From positions 875,771 through 939,770 of the forward strand of contig CABFPE010000212.1 in the NCBI GenBank assembly GCA_900660155.1: a DNA stretch of 64,000 bases. Reading direction: 5' to 3'. Each line of letters begins with the position of its first letter. The stretch's first letter is position 1. Position numbers and translations under genes: made by a program. The notes under the pieces are model-generated. The model was given only the letters and a program-made list of their open reading frames with translations, ran no database searches and was not told the DNA's origin. Shown here piece after piece: positions 1-10,559 of this stretch. The DNA comes from Hofstenia miamia. Lineage: Eukaryota; Xenacoelomorpha; Acoela; Hofsteniidae.

Positions 1-1501
1 AAAATTAGTTTTAAGGTTGAAGCTACAGCTTCAAAGGAAATTTCCTATTTATATCAATTTTGTATAATTTTCTTTGCAAGGATAAGCGATAACTTTTATA
101 TTGATTTCAAATTCGGTCTGAAGTAGTTTTGACGCACAGGTATGCCAAATGAAAAATAGAAATAACAATATATTATAATGTTATGTGCTCATCATCAAAC
201 TTGCATCTTTGGGTAATTTTGCTGTTTTGTTTTTTTATAAGGCAAAGTCTGATACAATCATTTAATATCCAAGTTTCATCCGAATCAATCCTTTTTCAAA
301 TGTCCACCAGGAAGGGTCGCTTTGACCCCTTATTTTGGGGATTCCAATGCGTTCAGAGCTCCTAACCGATTACACCATAGAGCCAAAAATGGCAAAATTT
401 TTCCCTGGAACGGTCCTCTTAACCTCTAGCATATATTTTCTGGTTAATACAACTAAAAGATTTATCCAACTCAATTCCAGCTCTGCCTGGCCCACATGCT
501 ATATCTCTATTACATATGATAACTATTGCCATATAGAAAAAGGGTGGTAATTTTTTGATTTTTGCTTTATAATAATAGGTTTTGGACAAATGTTCAAACA
601 TTGAAGTGTTTGCTTCTATTTATTCATGGGTGCTCAATCAACATTGCGAAATAATTTTACTATGATTAGGCTATAAAATTTTAATGAACACTTTTCATTT
701 TCTGCACATTAGACGGAGCAGCCGAGTTCAACCTTCGTTGATTTTTTGTTGAATGCACCGCGTGAACTTGAAATATTGGAATCTCGAAGTGCCACATTTA
801 ATATGTGGGAGAGACACTGAGTGATGGAAAACAATTAATTCGTGCATTGTGAGAAGTAAAATGAGAACTTCAGAGGCAGACCACAAATTTCTTTGAAATA
901 TCTGAAATTACTGGAACAGATTTTAAACCTTTGAATAAGGTTGAATTTTCTCTAATTGGTATTTTATATTTAAGAAAGGAGTTAAAATTTCCACATAAAT
1001 CACTATGCGATTAATTCTATAACTAAAAACGGAATTAATTAGTGAAATTTACAAGATGTGCATAATTTTATGTTAAAAAACAGAAAAAATATTTATATAT
1101 TCTGGGCGAATTTTTTTCCCACGAGATTTCGATCTACTACCCTAAAATGCTTCTAAAAGTTTCACCATCGCTACGTTCTGAGTCACGATATATTTAAATG
1201 CTGTAAGAACATTTAGCCCTGTAATTTTTTACGTATATTCATGTAGTACTACACACTCCCCATAATTCTGATTAAATTTAAGAAAACTGAAAAATAGAAT
1301 AGAGACATCATATAAAATTTTGAAACATAATATCCCTTGGTTTTGGATCTCGTCTTATACCACTCCTATCGCTATAGACAATTACCAACTACATAAGGAA
1401 AGCAAAATGCTTTGACTGAAGAGTAATAATTATAGCGTTCACCTTTCGTATTAAAAAGTTTTCAATACATTTGTGACAACGATTTTAATCCTTCTTTTTA
1501 G
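1..1501. other. Non-coding stretch, presumed intron 1 of GPCR-A
   Basis: No conserved coding segment was recognised. By analogy with the two other receptor genes in the window, the first exon of the receptor whose second exon starts at 1502 should lie to the left. No sequence resembling that exon is present here, so it is probably beyond the window edge and this stretch is intron. A short imperfect palindrome (AAGGGTCGCTTTGACCCCTT) lies at 311-330. Short open frames near 183-600 lack any recognisable domain. Confidence 0.5.
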
Positions 1502-2149
1502 GTGAGTTTCTTTAATAACTGGTACACCCGTCTTACTGCCTCGTATCACATGACATTTCTTGCTGTTGATCGAATGATTGCTATCAAAAAGCCGGTTTGG
1601 TACAAGAACAACAGCAACCCCAGCTTTGGATATAAAATAAGTGCTTTTATTGTGGTTAGCTGCTTTGTTATCATTGTCCCCAATTTCATCATATTTGACA
1701 TAATCCATGGGCGTTGCTTCATCAGTGCCAGTCCGACATTCATTTTCTGGTACACAAAATTCTACATGAGCTTACTTGGTTTTGCTATTCCACTGGCAAT
1801 CTTATTTAGCACTAATCTATATTTTATCTACTCTTTAAAATCGCTAAGTAAAGACAAAAATATGAAGAAGGAAAATGAGACAGAACGGCGTTTGACAATA
1901 ATGCTATTGACGAATTGTGTAGTATTCTGCATTTTAACAGTAATTAATGTTGGACTCGGAGTTATCTATTACAGCTACCCCCGTGTCACTGTACAAGATA
2001 AAGCACTTATGTTCTTTGTTGAAAAAGTATCATATATTTCGGCAATCTTAAATTCTTCTGTCAATTTTATTTTTTATTTTATTAGTGGTCCTATTTTTAG
2101 GAGATCATTTTATGTTTACTGGAAATCACTATTTAAGTTCTTTTCCTAA
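1502..2149 (+). CDS. Orphan rhodopsin-type GPCR, paralogue A, exon 2 (TM3-TM7)
   Basis: Second exon of a seven-transmembrane receptor; the first exon is outside the window. The exon begins after an acceptor AG at 1500-1501 preceded by a pyrimidine-rich tract, so the GTG at 1502 is Val in phase 0, not a start. It encodes 215 residues: the rest of TM3 ending in LAVDRMIAI (DRM in place of DRY), TM4, a second loop with the disulphide Cys (GRCFISA), TM5 with its Pro (FAIPLAI), a short basic third loop, TM6 without the usual CWxP, and TM7 with NFIFY (NFxxY in place of NPxxY), then GPIFRRSF and a short tail. Length and motifs match the second exons of B and C almost residue for residue. The ligand is unknown; the NSSxNFxxY form of TM7 also occurs in some invertebrate peptide receptors, so a peptide is a reasonable but unproven guess. 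No stops or frameshifts. Confidence 0.85.
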   Translation: MSFFNNWYTRLTASYHMTFLAVDRMIAIKKPVWYKNNSNPSFGYKISAFIVVSCFVIIVPNFIIFDIIHGRCFISASPTFIFWYTKFYMSLLGFAIPLAILFSTNLYFIYSLKSLSKDKNMKKENETERRLTIMLLTNCVVFCILTVINVGLGVIYYSYPRVTVQDKALMFFVEKVSYISAILNSSVNFIFYFISGPIFRRSFYVYWKSLFKFFS

Positions 2150-2476
2150 CCACTGAGTAGACAAAATGCATTCAAGTGAATAGTAAGAACTGTCTTACAA
2201 ATGCATACAGCACTAATATACCGTATATTTTACAAATAATTCAATGATGGTAATTTATAAAATTCCTAAGTTTTTCTTTAGCTTTTTAAAAGAATTTTGA
2301 ATTTTGAAAAATACAATACCATTTTTTTCAAACGCAAATTTTGTTCGATAAATTTCATTAAAAACTTGGTATTATAAGGCAATTATGAATAGTAACACTA
2401 ATTGTACATTTGGTTTTGTTGATTATGTGTTTTTGTTAAATTTTATTGGTTCAATTTTATTTGGTGGTAGAAACTA

Positions 2477-2482
2477 AATAAA
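2477..2482 (+). other. Candidate poly(A) signal of GPCR-A
   Basis: An AATAAA hexamer lies about 330 bases after the stop codon of GPCR-A on the same strand. In AT-rich DNA such hexamers are frequent, so this is only positional support. Confidence 0.3.
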
Positions 2483-3316
2483 CTATCTGTCTTATTTTTG
2501 CAAAACCGTGTACATTGTAAAATCTCGATTTTACATAAAAAATTTGCGAAGAGTGACTTAACAAAAGTAGCGTTATCATTTGAAATGAAATTTCAGTTTC
2601 CTAAAGCCTACTATTTTGTTCGTCTTAAAATGCTATAAGTTCATGCTCATGTCATGCACTGATTTTTGGTTTCATATTCTAATGTGAAGAACATTCATTT
2701 GCTTATTTTAGAAATCTACTAAAATATACATTCGAACGTCTTTAAAGTTAATCTTCAAAAGTAGGTGCTGAAGATGAACCGAGCAAAGTTATTCATAACA
2801 AGCAAAACTAATAAAGTTTTAAATTTGATAATTCACATAGTTCGTCTTTTTTGGATTCAATTTCCCTACAAATGCTTATTAGCTAAAAGTCAACAATGAC
2901 TATTATTTTTAAAAATGCTCATTTTCAACGATGTGACGCTACATAATTATGTAATCTCATATATGTTTTCTAGTTTTTATTGATGTGCCTGTTAATTTCT
3001 TAGCATTATTAATATTTTAATGAAAATTCCTTTTTTTTGATAAAATTGTTCTTTTACGTAATTTGTAAAAAGATTTTTTATATTGTTATTTTGTTTAAAT
3101 TACAGTCGGTTGAGCTGTAACGCTAACTCAAAGTTAACTTCAGCAGACGAGCAAGTAACAATAAAAGCGTTGACGCCAGGCTCTAAATTAAAATAACATA
3201 GCTTAAAAGATTAGATGTGCCAATAAATTATTGACTTAAAATATTATTTTAGTACAATTTCAATATTTATTAGAGTTATATTGGAACTCAAAATGAAAAT
3301 CCCATGATCTTCACCA
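2483..3316. other. Intergenic, nothing recognised
   Basis: AT-rich sequence with no coding segment, RNA gene or terminal-repeat structure that I could support. Confidence 0.5.
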
Positions 3317-4011
3317 ATAGATGTGTCCAAATCCCATAATAAGCTTGGAGAAAACATCTTGAACATTTGAAAAAAGTTTTTCCTTTATAATGGAAAGGGC
3401 AGTTTAAGGTTAATATCCATGTTGAGTTCAAATATGGTGCATTGGAGAATAAATTCATTTAATGACATTATCGCAAATAAATTATTTGAAAGTTCTCTGA
3501 ATATTTTTCAGCCATTAATATACATTCCATAAATATTTTTTATGTACATCACTTATTAGGCAGAACTTTGAAAAATTTTTCAATTTACTCAAACCAATGA
3601 ACTCTTGTATTATTAGTAAATGTATGTCTTGAGTTTGCCAGATTTGTAAATGAGTTGTCTGGCCTCTGAGGACCCAATATTTTCCAAGAATCATGGACTA
3701 GTGCCGAGCCGGTTCAGAATTGTTTACTGTAATGGATATCATTGTCGTAGAAATTAGCATAAATTAACCATTTATGTTCTTAGCCGCACTAAAGCACGGT
3801 GGTCAAGCAAAACCATATTTTCTTCAATTCATAATTTGCAATTTTTTGGCAAGTCTGACAGAAGTGTACACGTGAAAGCAGGATCAGACTGAAACAGTTC
3901 TAGCAGACTAGGCTCGAAAAACTATCGCACATTTACAATATAGGAGTCTGTCCAAATCACAAAGCAACTGCTTTTTCTAAATGTAGAGTATAGGTTAAGT
4001 TTACTGATATA

Positions 4012-5292
4012 TTTTTAATATAAATCTCATGTAGAGTATGAGTCTACTAATCGTTTTTCGTAATTATAGTCAGTACATCTATAGATGTACATGCTTCTAA
4101 TTTTGAAAGTTTATTGTTCTTGTACATGCAGCAACTATAAAGTGGTTATCTAAATATTTACAATAGGTTGAATTACAATTGTTTAAAGTCAGTCTTAGCC
4201 GGTTAGATCAGTGCTGAGCAATATCAGGACAGATTTTCATTCATGGCCACCTTAAAATCTAGAATTGTCCATGTTTTCATTTAAAACAGTTTAGTATTAT
4301 ATTATGTTATGTAGTGCATTGATCATTATGTCTGTCTCAGACTTGTCAACGAGTCGAGCTTCTAACGCGCCAAGCCGAGCCGAGTTGAGCCTAGCCGAGC
4401 CAAGCTTGAGCACTGCATTGGATATACAACGATCCCAAAACGAGCCGTTTTTATCTAAGCTAAATTTATAGTTCTGTTTGTTAATTTGATCATGCAGATT
4501 TTTCTTATTTTTTCATTCAATATGAGTTTCATATAATCTTATTTTTGAAGTGTTTATTAATAAGTAAAAAGAGCTATGTAAAAATTTTGAGAGCGCAATA
4601 TTTTTAAAAAAATATCGAGCTAAAACGAGCCTCATTAAAAGATTGCATATGNTTTTTAATATAAATCTCATGTAGAGTATGAGTCTACTAATCGTTTTTC
4701 GTAATTATAGTCAGTACATCTATAGATGTACATGCTTCTAATTTTGAAAGTTTATTGTTCTTGTACATGCAGCAACTATAAAGTGGTTATCTAAATATTT
4801 ACAATAGGTTGAATTACAATTGTTTAAAGTCAGTCTTAGCCGGTTAGATCAGTGCTGAGCAATATCAGGACAGATTTTCATTCATGGCCACCTTAAAATC
4901 TAGAATTGTCCATGTTTTCATTTAAAACAGTTTAGTATTATATTATGTTATGTAGTGCATTGATCATTATGTCTGTCTCAGACTTGTCAACGAGTCGAGC
5001 TTCTAACGCGCCAAGCCGAGCCGAGTTGAGCCTAGCCGAGCCAAGCTTGAGCACTGCATTGGATATACAACGATCCCAAAACGAGCCGTTTTTATCTAAG
5101 CTAAATTTATAGTTCTGTTTGTTAATTTGATCATGCAGATTTTTCTTATTTTTTCATTCAATATGAGTTTCATATAATCTTATTTTTGAAGTGTTTATTA
5201 ATAAGTAAAAAGAGCTATGTAAAAATTTTGAGAGCGCAATATTTTTAAAAAAATATCGAGCTAAAACGAGCCTCATTAAAAGATTGCATATG
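4012..5292. repeat. Exact 640-bp direct repeat joined by one N (probable assembly duplication)
   Basis: Bases 4012-4651 and 4653-5292 read the same throughout as far as I compared them, separated only by the single N at 4652. Perfect identity together with an N at the join is what an unmerged overlap between two contigs produces. A recent tandem duplication is the alternative. Confidence 0.85.
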
Positions 5293-5368
5293 ACGAGCCG
5301 TGCCGAGCCGAAATTACTCAAAATTAGAACGAGCCGAGCCTAGAAATTTCGGCTCGTTGACAAGTTCG
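4979..5368. mobile_element. Short non-autonomous TIR element rich in CGAGCCGAGC
   Basis: CAGACTTGTCAACGAGTCGA at the left end pairs with CGAACTTGTCAACGAGCCGA read from the right end. Subterminal segments are rich in short GAGCC/CCGAG motifs, standing out from the AT-rich surroundings. The CAGA start and subterminal repeats resemble hAT-type MITEs. The flanking octamers (GTCTGTCT, GTTTGTTG) match only in part, so a target duplication is not established. A truncated copy of its left part at 4338-4651 is explained by the assembly duplication. Confidence 0.5.
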
Positions 5369-5809
5369 GTTTGTTGGTATAAAGGTTATATAGGCATGTA
5401 AATCCTGGGATTTCGACACATCTATGGGTAAGTGTGCTTCCCTGTAATAGTGAAAACATTATTTCTGTATTTGATGTATATAAAAAAATCAACTTTTTTC
5501 CAATTTTTCTACCTTACCTATTGTTTAAATAATAAATTGGTCTAAATCTCAAGGAAGCAACTACAGATATATCCCCAATGTTTGGTTCGGCTCGCTGTGT
5601 GAGATATTAGAAGTCGCCGGGTTCACGTTCGCGCGAGAATTACAGATGAAAATGAAATAGGAGACGTTTCTCGATCCAGTGATGTTTTCAGAATATTGCT
5701 ATAGAAACAATCACAGATTGTACAAAATGCCCTGGGTTCTTTAGGGTTAACGGACATTTTCTTTAGCTAGATATATGTTTAATCAAATAGCATTAGACAG
5801 AGGGCTGTT

Positions 5810-6003
5810 CTCCTAAATATTTAACAAGGGGGCTCTAAGTTTGAGCACTCTATTTTTATGCTATATTTTCACCAAATTTAATTTTCCAGCAAATGAAATT
5901 CATCACCCCACACCGTAGCATAACGTTAACAAGGGGGCTGGCTCCCCAATCGAAAATACAAGGTGGCCTTGCGCCCTTGAGCACTCACTCGAGTGCAGCT
6001 CTG
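5810..6003. mobile_element. 194-bp hAT-type MITE with perfect 8-bp target duplication
   Basis: The octamer ATTAGACA occurs directly before the element (5802-5809) and directly after it (6004-6011). The ends are loosely inverted: GAGGGCTGTTCTCC on the left and CAGAGCTGCACTCG read inward from the right. An internal phrase, AACAAGGGGGCT, occurs twice (about 5823 and 5928). An 8-bp duplication and CAGRG-like ends are hallmarks of hAT transposition. No coding capacity. Confidence 0.7.
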
Positions 6004-6011
6004 ATTAGACA

Positions 6012-7362
6012 TCCTTTAATTAACGAAACCTTGAAATTTTATGATCGGATTTTAGAACTGTGATTTTTAGTGAGTTCACTTGATCTAGGAATTAAAGTCA
6101 TAACGTCTTCCTCTTTAAATTATTTCTATTTTGTGGACATTTAGTTACAGAAAATCCCTCATGTATATTGTTGAGCAAAAGTTGCTTGAATAGAGTAAAA
6201 TCAATATTTTATATTTTCCTTCGTGCTTCATGTCACACTATTCTGCACCTTGTCGTAAGTATTGCAAATTTCGAAAAATATTTTTTCATTTAGCAAAGAG
6301 GTTTTTTGTAATTTTATTTACAAAAATTGCATTAAGTTTTATATTGACCAATGTCAATTGATGACAAGAGTTTTCTTTACATTTTGAAAGGTTCCTGATA
6401 AAATTCAATATCAGTGTTCGATTTGCAACAAAAATGGTGCGATCGTTTTTTCAGCTTTTCAATATTTAAAAATTATTGGTTAATGAATTTTTATTATTGA
6501 TGAATATGTTAACTTTTATACTTTGAATGCTATTATTTTTTTGGACAAAGTATGTCATTATAACTCAATTAAAGAGCTTGTTAACTTACAAAATGACAAG
6601 GCCAAAAAAACAATTACATTTGTTAACCAAATATAACTCCATATTTTTTTTGTTAAAAGATTGCTTGGATTGTACCTCAAGGTAGTTTTTTTGAAGTAAC
6701 ACATTCAACTTTAATTTAAAACAACAATGGAAAATATAACCAATTATAAAACTAATTAAATAAACTAGCAAAAAATAAATAAAAAATTATCTAGGATTCA
6801 AAATTAATTGAAAGTTGTAGCTAAATAACAGTTTGAGTTTGTAATTTACTAAGTGAAGAATCATACCAGTATGCCCTCGAAATTTTTTATTTGCTCAGTT
6901 TGTCAAGTTTGTAAACGCTTATTTTAAATGGCACTCGACTTTGTATAGTTAACATGATCATTATTAATATATAGACTATGACACCCACATTCAGTAAAAA
7001 AACCATCCTCATATTGTTTATTAGTCGTAGACTAAGTTTTACACTTCCTACATTTTTCAATCAAGTATTTGATATCATATAAGCTTGTCCAATCTGCATA
7101 GAGTTTATACAAATCCTAGCTAATCGTATGAGATTGCTTTTTGCATACTAACAAGATGCGTAGTAATGCTTAGTATGATAAATTATCAATATATCTATCT
7201 AAGTATGTTTTTGCAAAGCTTAAGAAACCACTGGAATGTAAAACATTATTTTAAGAAATTGTTTTTAGCGTTTTATATTTATACAAATATCTATTGTTAG
7301 CAAGATCCACATAATAGCCTCATAATTTACAATAAAATACTAAAAATATTTTATAAATTAAA

Positions 7363-7364
<2 letters not shown>
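6012..7364. other. Intergenic, nothing recognised
   Basis: AT-rich, no supported coding sequence. A 61-codon minus-strand open frame at 6586-6771 shows only low-complexity hydrophobic sequence and is not considered a gene. Confidence 0.5.

Positions 7365-7395
<31 letters not shown>
7365..7395. repeat. (AT)n microsatellite
   Basis: Uninterrupted alternating A and T, about 15 units, just upstream of the LINE fragment that begins near 7440. Confidence 0.95.
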
Positions 7396-7400
<5 letters not shown>

Positions 7401-7439
7401 GTTGAGCATAGGGCCGAATTAGGAAAATAGTAGACCCTT

Positions 7440-7905
7440 AAAGAAAACATCTATTGAGTGAGTTGAGCAGGCTAGTCAACGTGAAAATTAGGGGTGAAAG
7501 TGGAGGCAGATCACAGAACCAGGAGATGCGGAACCTGAAGAAACTATTAAGTAAATGATGAATGCAGAAATAAATATGAGAAGTGGGTGCCCGTGCCAAG
7601 GGGAGTTGAAAAAAGCAAGCTAGCAGTAGAGACAGCATAGGTCAATAACTTGTTAGATGCCATGAGTGTCACTGAATTAAATAGGTTAGTTTATGCAGGC
7701 GCATGGGAGTGCTAAATAATGTAGATATAGACATGAGGAAAAAAGAAGACAAAAAGAAAAGAAACACAGAAATCAAGCATGGGAGAGAGGAATTGAGAAT
7801 AAAGTGACTTACATCAGGACAAGTGAGCCGACAGTACAGGATAGGTGTAGGGTAGGTAAGGAGAAGACTATAGAAACTGCACGAGAAGTGGGAGAGGCGG
7901 TAATA
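7440..7905 (+). pseudogene. LINE fragment, N-terminal side, of the restriction-like-endonuclease type
   Basis: The plus strand from 7641 encodes VNNLLDAMSVTELNRLVYAG, followed by a lysine/arginine-rich stretch containing KHGREE. This resembles the segment before the reverse transcriptase in early-branching LINEs annotated as R2/NeSL-like, where a 'TELNxLIYAAA' helix is followed by a 'WKRRIEGKIKELR' helix. Stops and shifts break the frame. The fragment runs to 7905, where it is interrupted by a TIR element; its continuation resumes at 9808, where the sequence matches the extreme C-terminus of the same family. The region between (RT and endonuclease) is missing, so this copy carried an internal deletion before the insertion. 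Family assignment is by motif memory only. Confidence 0.5.
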
Positions 7906-8135
7906 GTAGTATAGATCCGAGTCCTTCCATTCTCACGTTTTTCTGATTGGTCGAGAGGGGGAGTCCAGCCCTTCTCACTTTTCGCTGATTGGTCGAGAGG
8001 GGTGGCCTTTGACCTGAGACGTCGTGGATATTGGCGGGGGGGTGTTTTACTGACGTCATGCATGTACTTTTACTAGTTTTTGTGTTATTTATGTGGCCTA
8101 ATTTAGTTTGCATTTTTTTACTTTTTTAGTTTTTA

Positions 8136-8680
8136 CTTTCCCACATTAACATACATTACATGTATTACTTTCCCACATTAAATTACTTTACATGTATTAC
8201 GTTCCCACTTTAATTTACTTTACATGTATAAATTTCCCACATTTACATACTTGTTTAAAAAGTGGAATCGAAAAATATTTCCAANCTTTGACCTGAGACG
8301 TCGTGGATATTGCCGGGGGTGTTTTACTGACGTCATAATGTACTTTTACTAGTTTTTGCGTTATTTATGTGGCCTAATTTAGTACTTTACCATACATTTT
8401 TTTAGTTTTACTTTCCCACATTAACTAACTTTACAGTTTTTACTTTTCCCACATTAACTAACTTTACAGTTTTTACTTTCCCACATTACCTTACATTTTT
8501 TTAGTTTTTACTTTCCCACATTACCTTACATTTTTTTAGTTTTACTTTCCCACATTAAATTACTTTACATGTATTACTTTCCCACATTAATTTACTTTAC
8601 ATGTATAAATTTCCCACATTTACATACTTGTTTAAAAAGTGGAATCGAAAAATATTTCCAAATAAAAAATAAATACATAC
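8136..8680. repeat. Minisatellite of CTTTCCCACATTAA units
   Basis: More than ten degenerate copies of a roughly 25-35 bp unit built around ACTTTCCCACATTAA followed by a TTTACATGTA or CAGTTTTT tail. A single N at 8285 joins two versions of the same segment (8009-8284 and 8286-8664) that differ in copy number. That looks like two alleles, or two unequal arrays, placed end to end by the assembler. Confidence 0.8.
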
Positions 8681-8700
8681 TTGTTTAAAAAGTGGAATCG

Positions 8701-9700
8701 NNNNNNNNNNNNNNNNNNNNNNNNNNNNNNNNNNNNNNNNNNNNNNNNNNNNNNNNNNNNNNNNNNNNNNNNNNNNNNNNNNNNNNNNNNNNNNNNNNNN
8801 NNNNNNNNNNNNNNNNNNNNNNNNNNNNNNNNNNNNNNNNNNNNNNNNNNNNNNNNNNNNNNNNNNNNNNNNNNNNNNNNNNNNNNNNNNNNNNNNNNNN
8901 NNNNNNNNNNNNNNNNNNNNNNNNNNNNNNNNNNNNNNNNNNNNNNNNNNNNNNNNNNNNNNNNNNNNNNNNNNNNNNNNNNNNNNNNNNNNNNNNNNNN
9001 NNNNNNNNNNNNNNNNNNNNNNNNNNNNNNNNNNNNNNNNNNNNNNNNNNNNNNNNNNNNNNNNNNNNNNNNNNNNNNNNNNNNNNNNNNNNNNNNNNNN
9101 NNNNNNNNNNNNNNNNNNNNNNNNNNNNNNNNNNNNNNNNNNNNNNNNNNNNNNNNNNNNNNNNNNNNNNNNNNNNNNNNNNNNNNNNNNNNNNNNNNNN
9201 NNNNNNNNNNNNNNNNNNNNNNNNNNNNNNNNNNNNNNNNNNNNNNNNNNNNNNNNNNNNNNNNNNNNNNNNNNNNNNNNNNNNNNNNNNNNNNNNNNNN
9301 NNNNNNNNNNNNNNNNNNNNNNNNNNNNNNNNNNNNNNNNNNNNNNNNNNNNNNNNNNNNNNNNNNNNNNNNNNNNNNNNNNNNNNNNNNNNNNNNNNNN
9401 NNNNNNNNNNNNNNNNNNNNNNNNNNNNNNNNNNNNNNNNNNNNNNNNNNNNNNNNNNNNNNNNNNNNNNNNNNNNNNNNNNNNNNNNNNNNNNNNNNNN
9501 NNNNNNNNNNNNNNNNNNNNNNNNNNNNNNNNNNNNNNNNNNNNNNNNNNNNNNNNNNNNNNNNNNNNNNNNNNNNNNNNNNNNNNNNNNNNNNNNNNNN
9601 NNNNNNNNNNNNNNNNNNNNNNNNNNNNNNNNNNNNNNNNNNNNNNNNNNNNNNNNNNNNNNNNNNNNNNNNNNNNNNNNNNNNNNNNNNNNNNNNNNNN
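8701..9700. other. Assembly gap of 1000 N
   Basis: A round-number run of N. It falls inside the minisatellite-bearing TIR element, so the repeat array is probably what broke the assembly. Open frames across it are meaningless. Confidence 1.
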
Positions 9701-9807
9701 CACCCCTCTTGACCAATCAGCGAAAAGTGAGAAGGGCTGGACTCCCCCTCTCGACCAATCAGAAAAAAGTGAGAAGGGAAGGACTCGGATCTATACTATT
9801 GGTAATA

Positions 9808-9990
9808 CAGAAGGCAGTACTGTTAGAACCAACTAGTCATCAGAATCGCTTTTAATCTCCCTGGGAACTGGTGAGCTCTCCAAGCTGATAGCCATGCCAG
9901 TGAGAAGCAGTTTGAAGGAATATGAGATAATAACAATAACACTAATAACTCTAATATTAAGGAGACTTTATTAATCTGAATATATATTTG
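9808..9990 (+). pseudogene. LINE fragment, extreme C-terminal end
   Basis: Immediately after the TIR element the sequence encodes VIQKAVLLEPTSHQ. This resembles the final 'LQKTALLGTARILR' segment of restriction-endonuclease-type LINEs. The following 150 bases end in a run of AATAACAATAAC units (9927-9955), compatible with a LINE 3' tail. It is the right half of the copy that starts at 7440. Confidence 0.45.
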
Positions 9991-10020
9991 TGCCAAATTT
10001 TTTACAGCTAATTGGAATAT

Positions 10021-10420
10021 TTAGTCTGATTCAAAATAACTCCAAGGCTGATTAAATATATATTTCCTAGGTTCCTTCATCAAATTGCAATTGAATTTAG
10101 CCTGCTTGTAAATAAAAAGTTTTGCAGTTGTTCTAAGATATTCGTTCTGTGTTATAAAGCAACTTCTTGAATTCCTTCTTCTCTTTCGTTTTTTTCTGAT
10201 ATTTTCTAAATATTTCGCGAAATCCAAAGCATACTGTTTATTAATAATATCCATTTGTAAAAGGCATCATTTAATTGTGTTTGTAGTTATTGACGAAATA
10301 TTTAAACATTTAAAGCGGGATAGGTAGGCTAGTTGTAGTCTGGTTATATTTATGTTGTACATATTCTTTGTACTCATTCTAATTAATTTGTATTTGATAG
10401 GTTGCAATGCCATGCAGAGA
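10021..10420 (-). repeat. Dispersed repeat shared with 62440-62566
   Basis: About 130 bases at 10265-10400 (CATCATTTAATTGTGTTTGT onward, including GGCTAGTTGTAGTCTGG and GTACATATTCT) recur in the same orientation at 62436-62566 with scattered differences. In both places the repeat adjoins minus-strand LINE sequence, so it may be part of a LINE 3' region. A 77-codon minus-strand open frame at 10021-10254 lies next to it and matches nothing I recognise. Confidence 0.5.
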
Positions 10421-10559
10421 AAACATTGAGTAACTTAGTGCGAATAACTAATAGATACAAATTTTTCTTTGTGCTTCTTAAGATATATTTTGCCAGTTGA
10501 AATTTCATTTCATAAAACTAATTTTAAAGCAGATTTTACTTGATTTTAGGTATGCTTAT

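Larger units (their letters stand above)
3317..5425. repeat. Region bounded by a 20-bp inverted repeat
   Basis: ATAGATGTGTCCAAATCCCA at 3317-3336 reappears in inverted orientation at 5406-5425 with one mismatch. The pair could be the ends of a non-coding DNA transposon that has later taken in the hAT-like element at 4979-5368. No transposase was found inside, and no clear target duplication was seen outside, so the transposon reading is tentative. If the 640-bp duplication inside is artefactual, the true length would be about 1.47 kb. Confidence 0.4.
7906..9800. mobile_element. TIR element with ~95-bp inverted ends, inserted in a LINE
   Basis: The left end (from 7908, AGTATAGATCCGAGTCC) and the right end (to 9797) are near-identical inverted repeats of about 95 bp. 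Each contains two copies of a CTGATTGGTCGAGAGGGG phrase. The heptamer GGTAATA flanks the element at 7899-7905 and 9801-9807. Removing one copy restores a continuous reading frame of the host LINE (GAG GCG GTA ATA CAG AAG), which supports the insertion. The exact tip is ambiguous by 2-3 bases because GT and ATT separate the repeat from the heptamer. Inside are two TGACGTCA palindromes (8051-8058, 8328-8335), a minisatellite and an assembly gap. No transposase is visible, but 1 kb is unsequenced; superfamily not assigned. Confidence 0.65.

Noticed and set aside
1451..1755. Minus-strand open frames over GPCR-A exon 2
   Set aside because: Antisense shadows of the receptor exon; the plus-strand frame has all the receptor motifs.
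7809..8113. Minus-strand frames of 81-84 codons with repeated Asp-Gln-Ser phrases
   Set aside because: They read the duplicated CTGATTGGTCGAGAGG motif of a transposon end; the repetition is structural, not protein.
8597..9855. Four long open frames of 343-387 codons around 8.6-9.8 kb
   Set aside because: They consist almost wholly of the 1000-N gap; no real coding sequence supports them.
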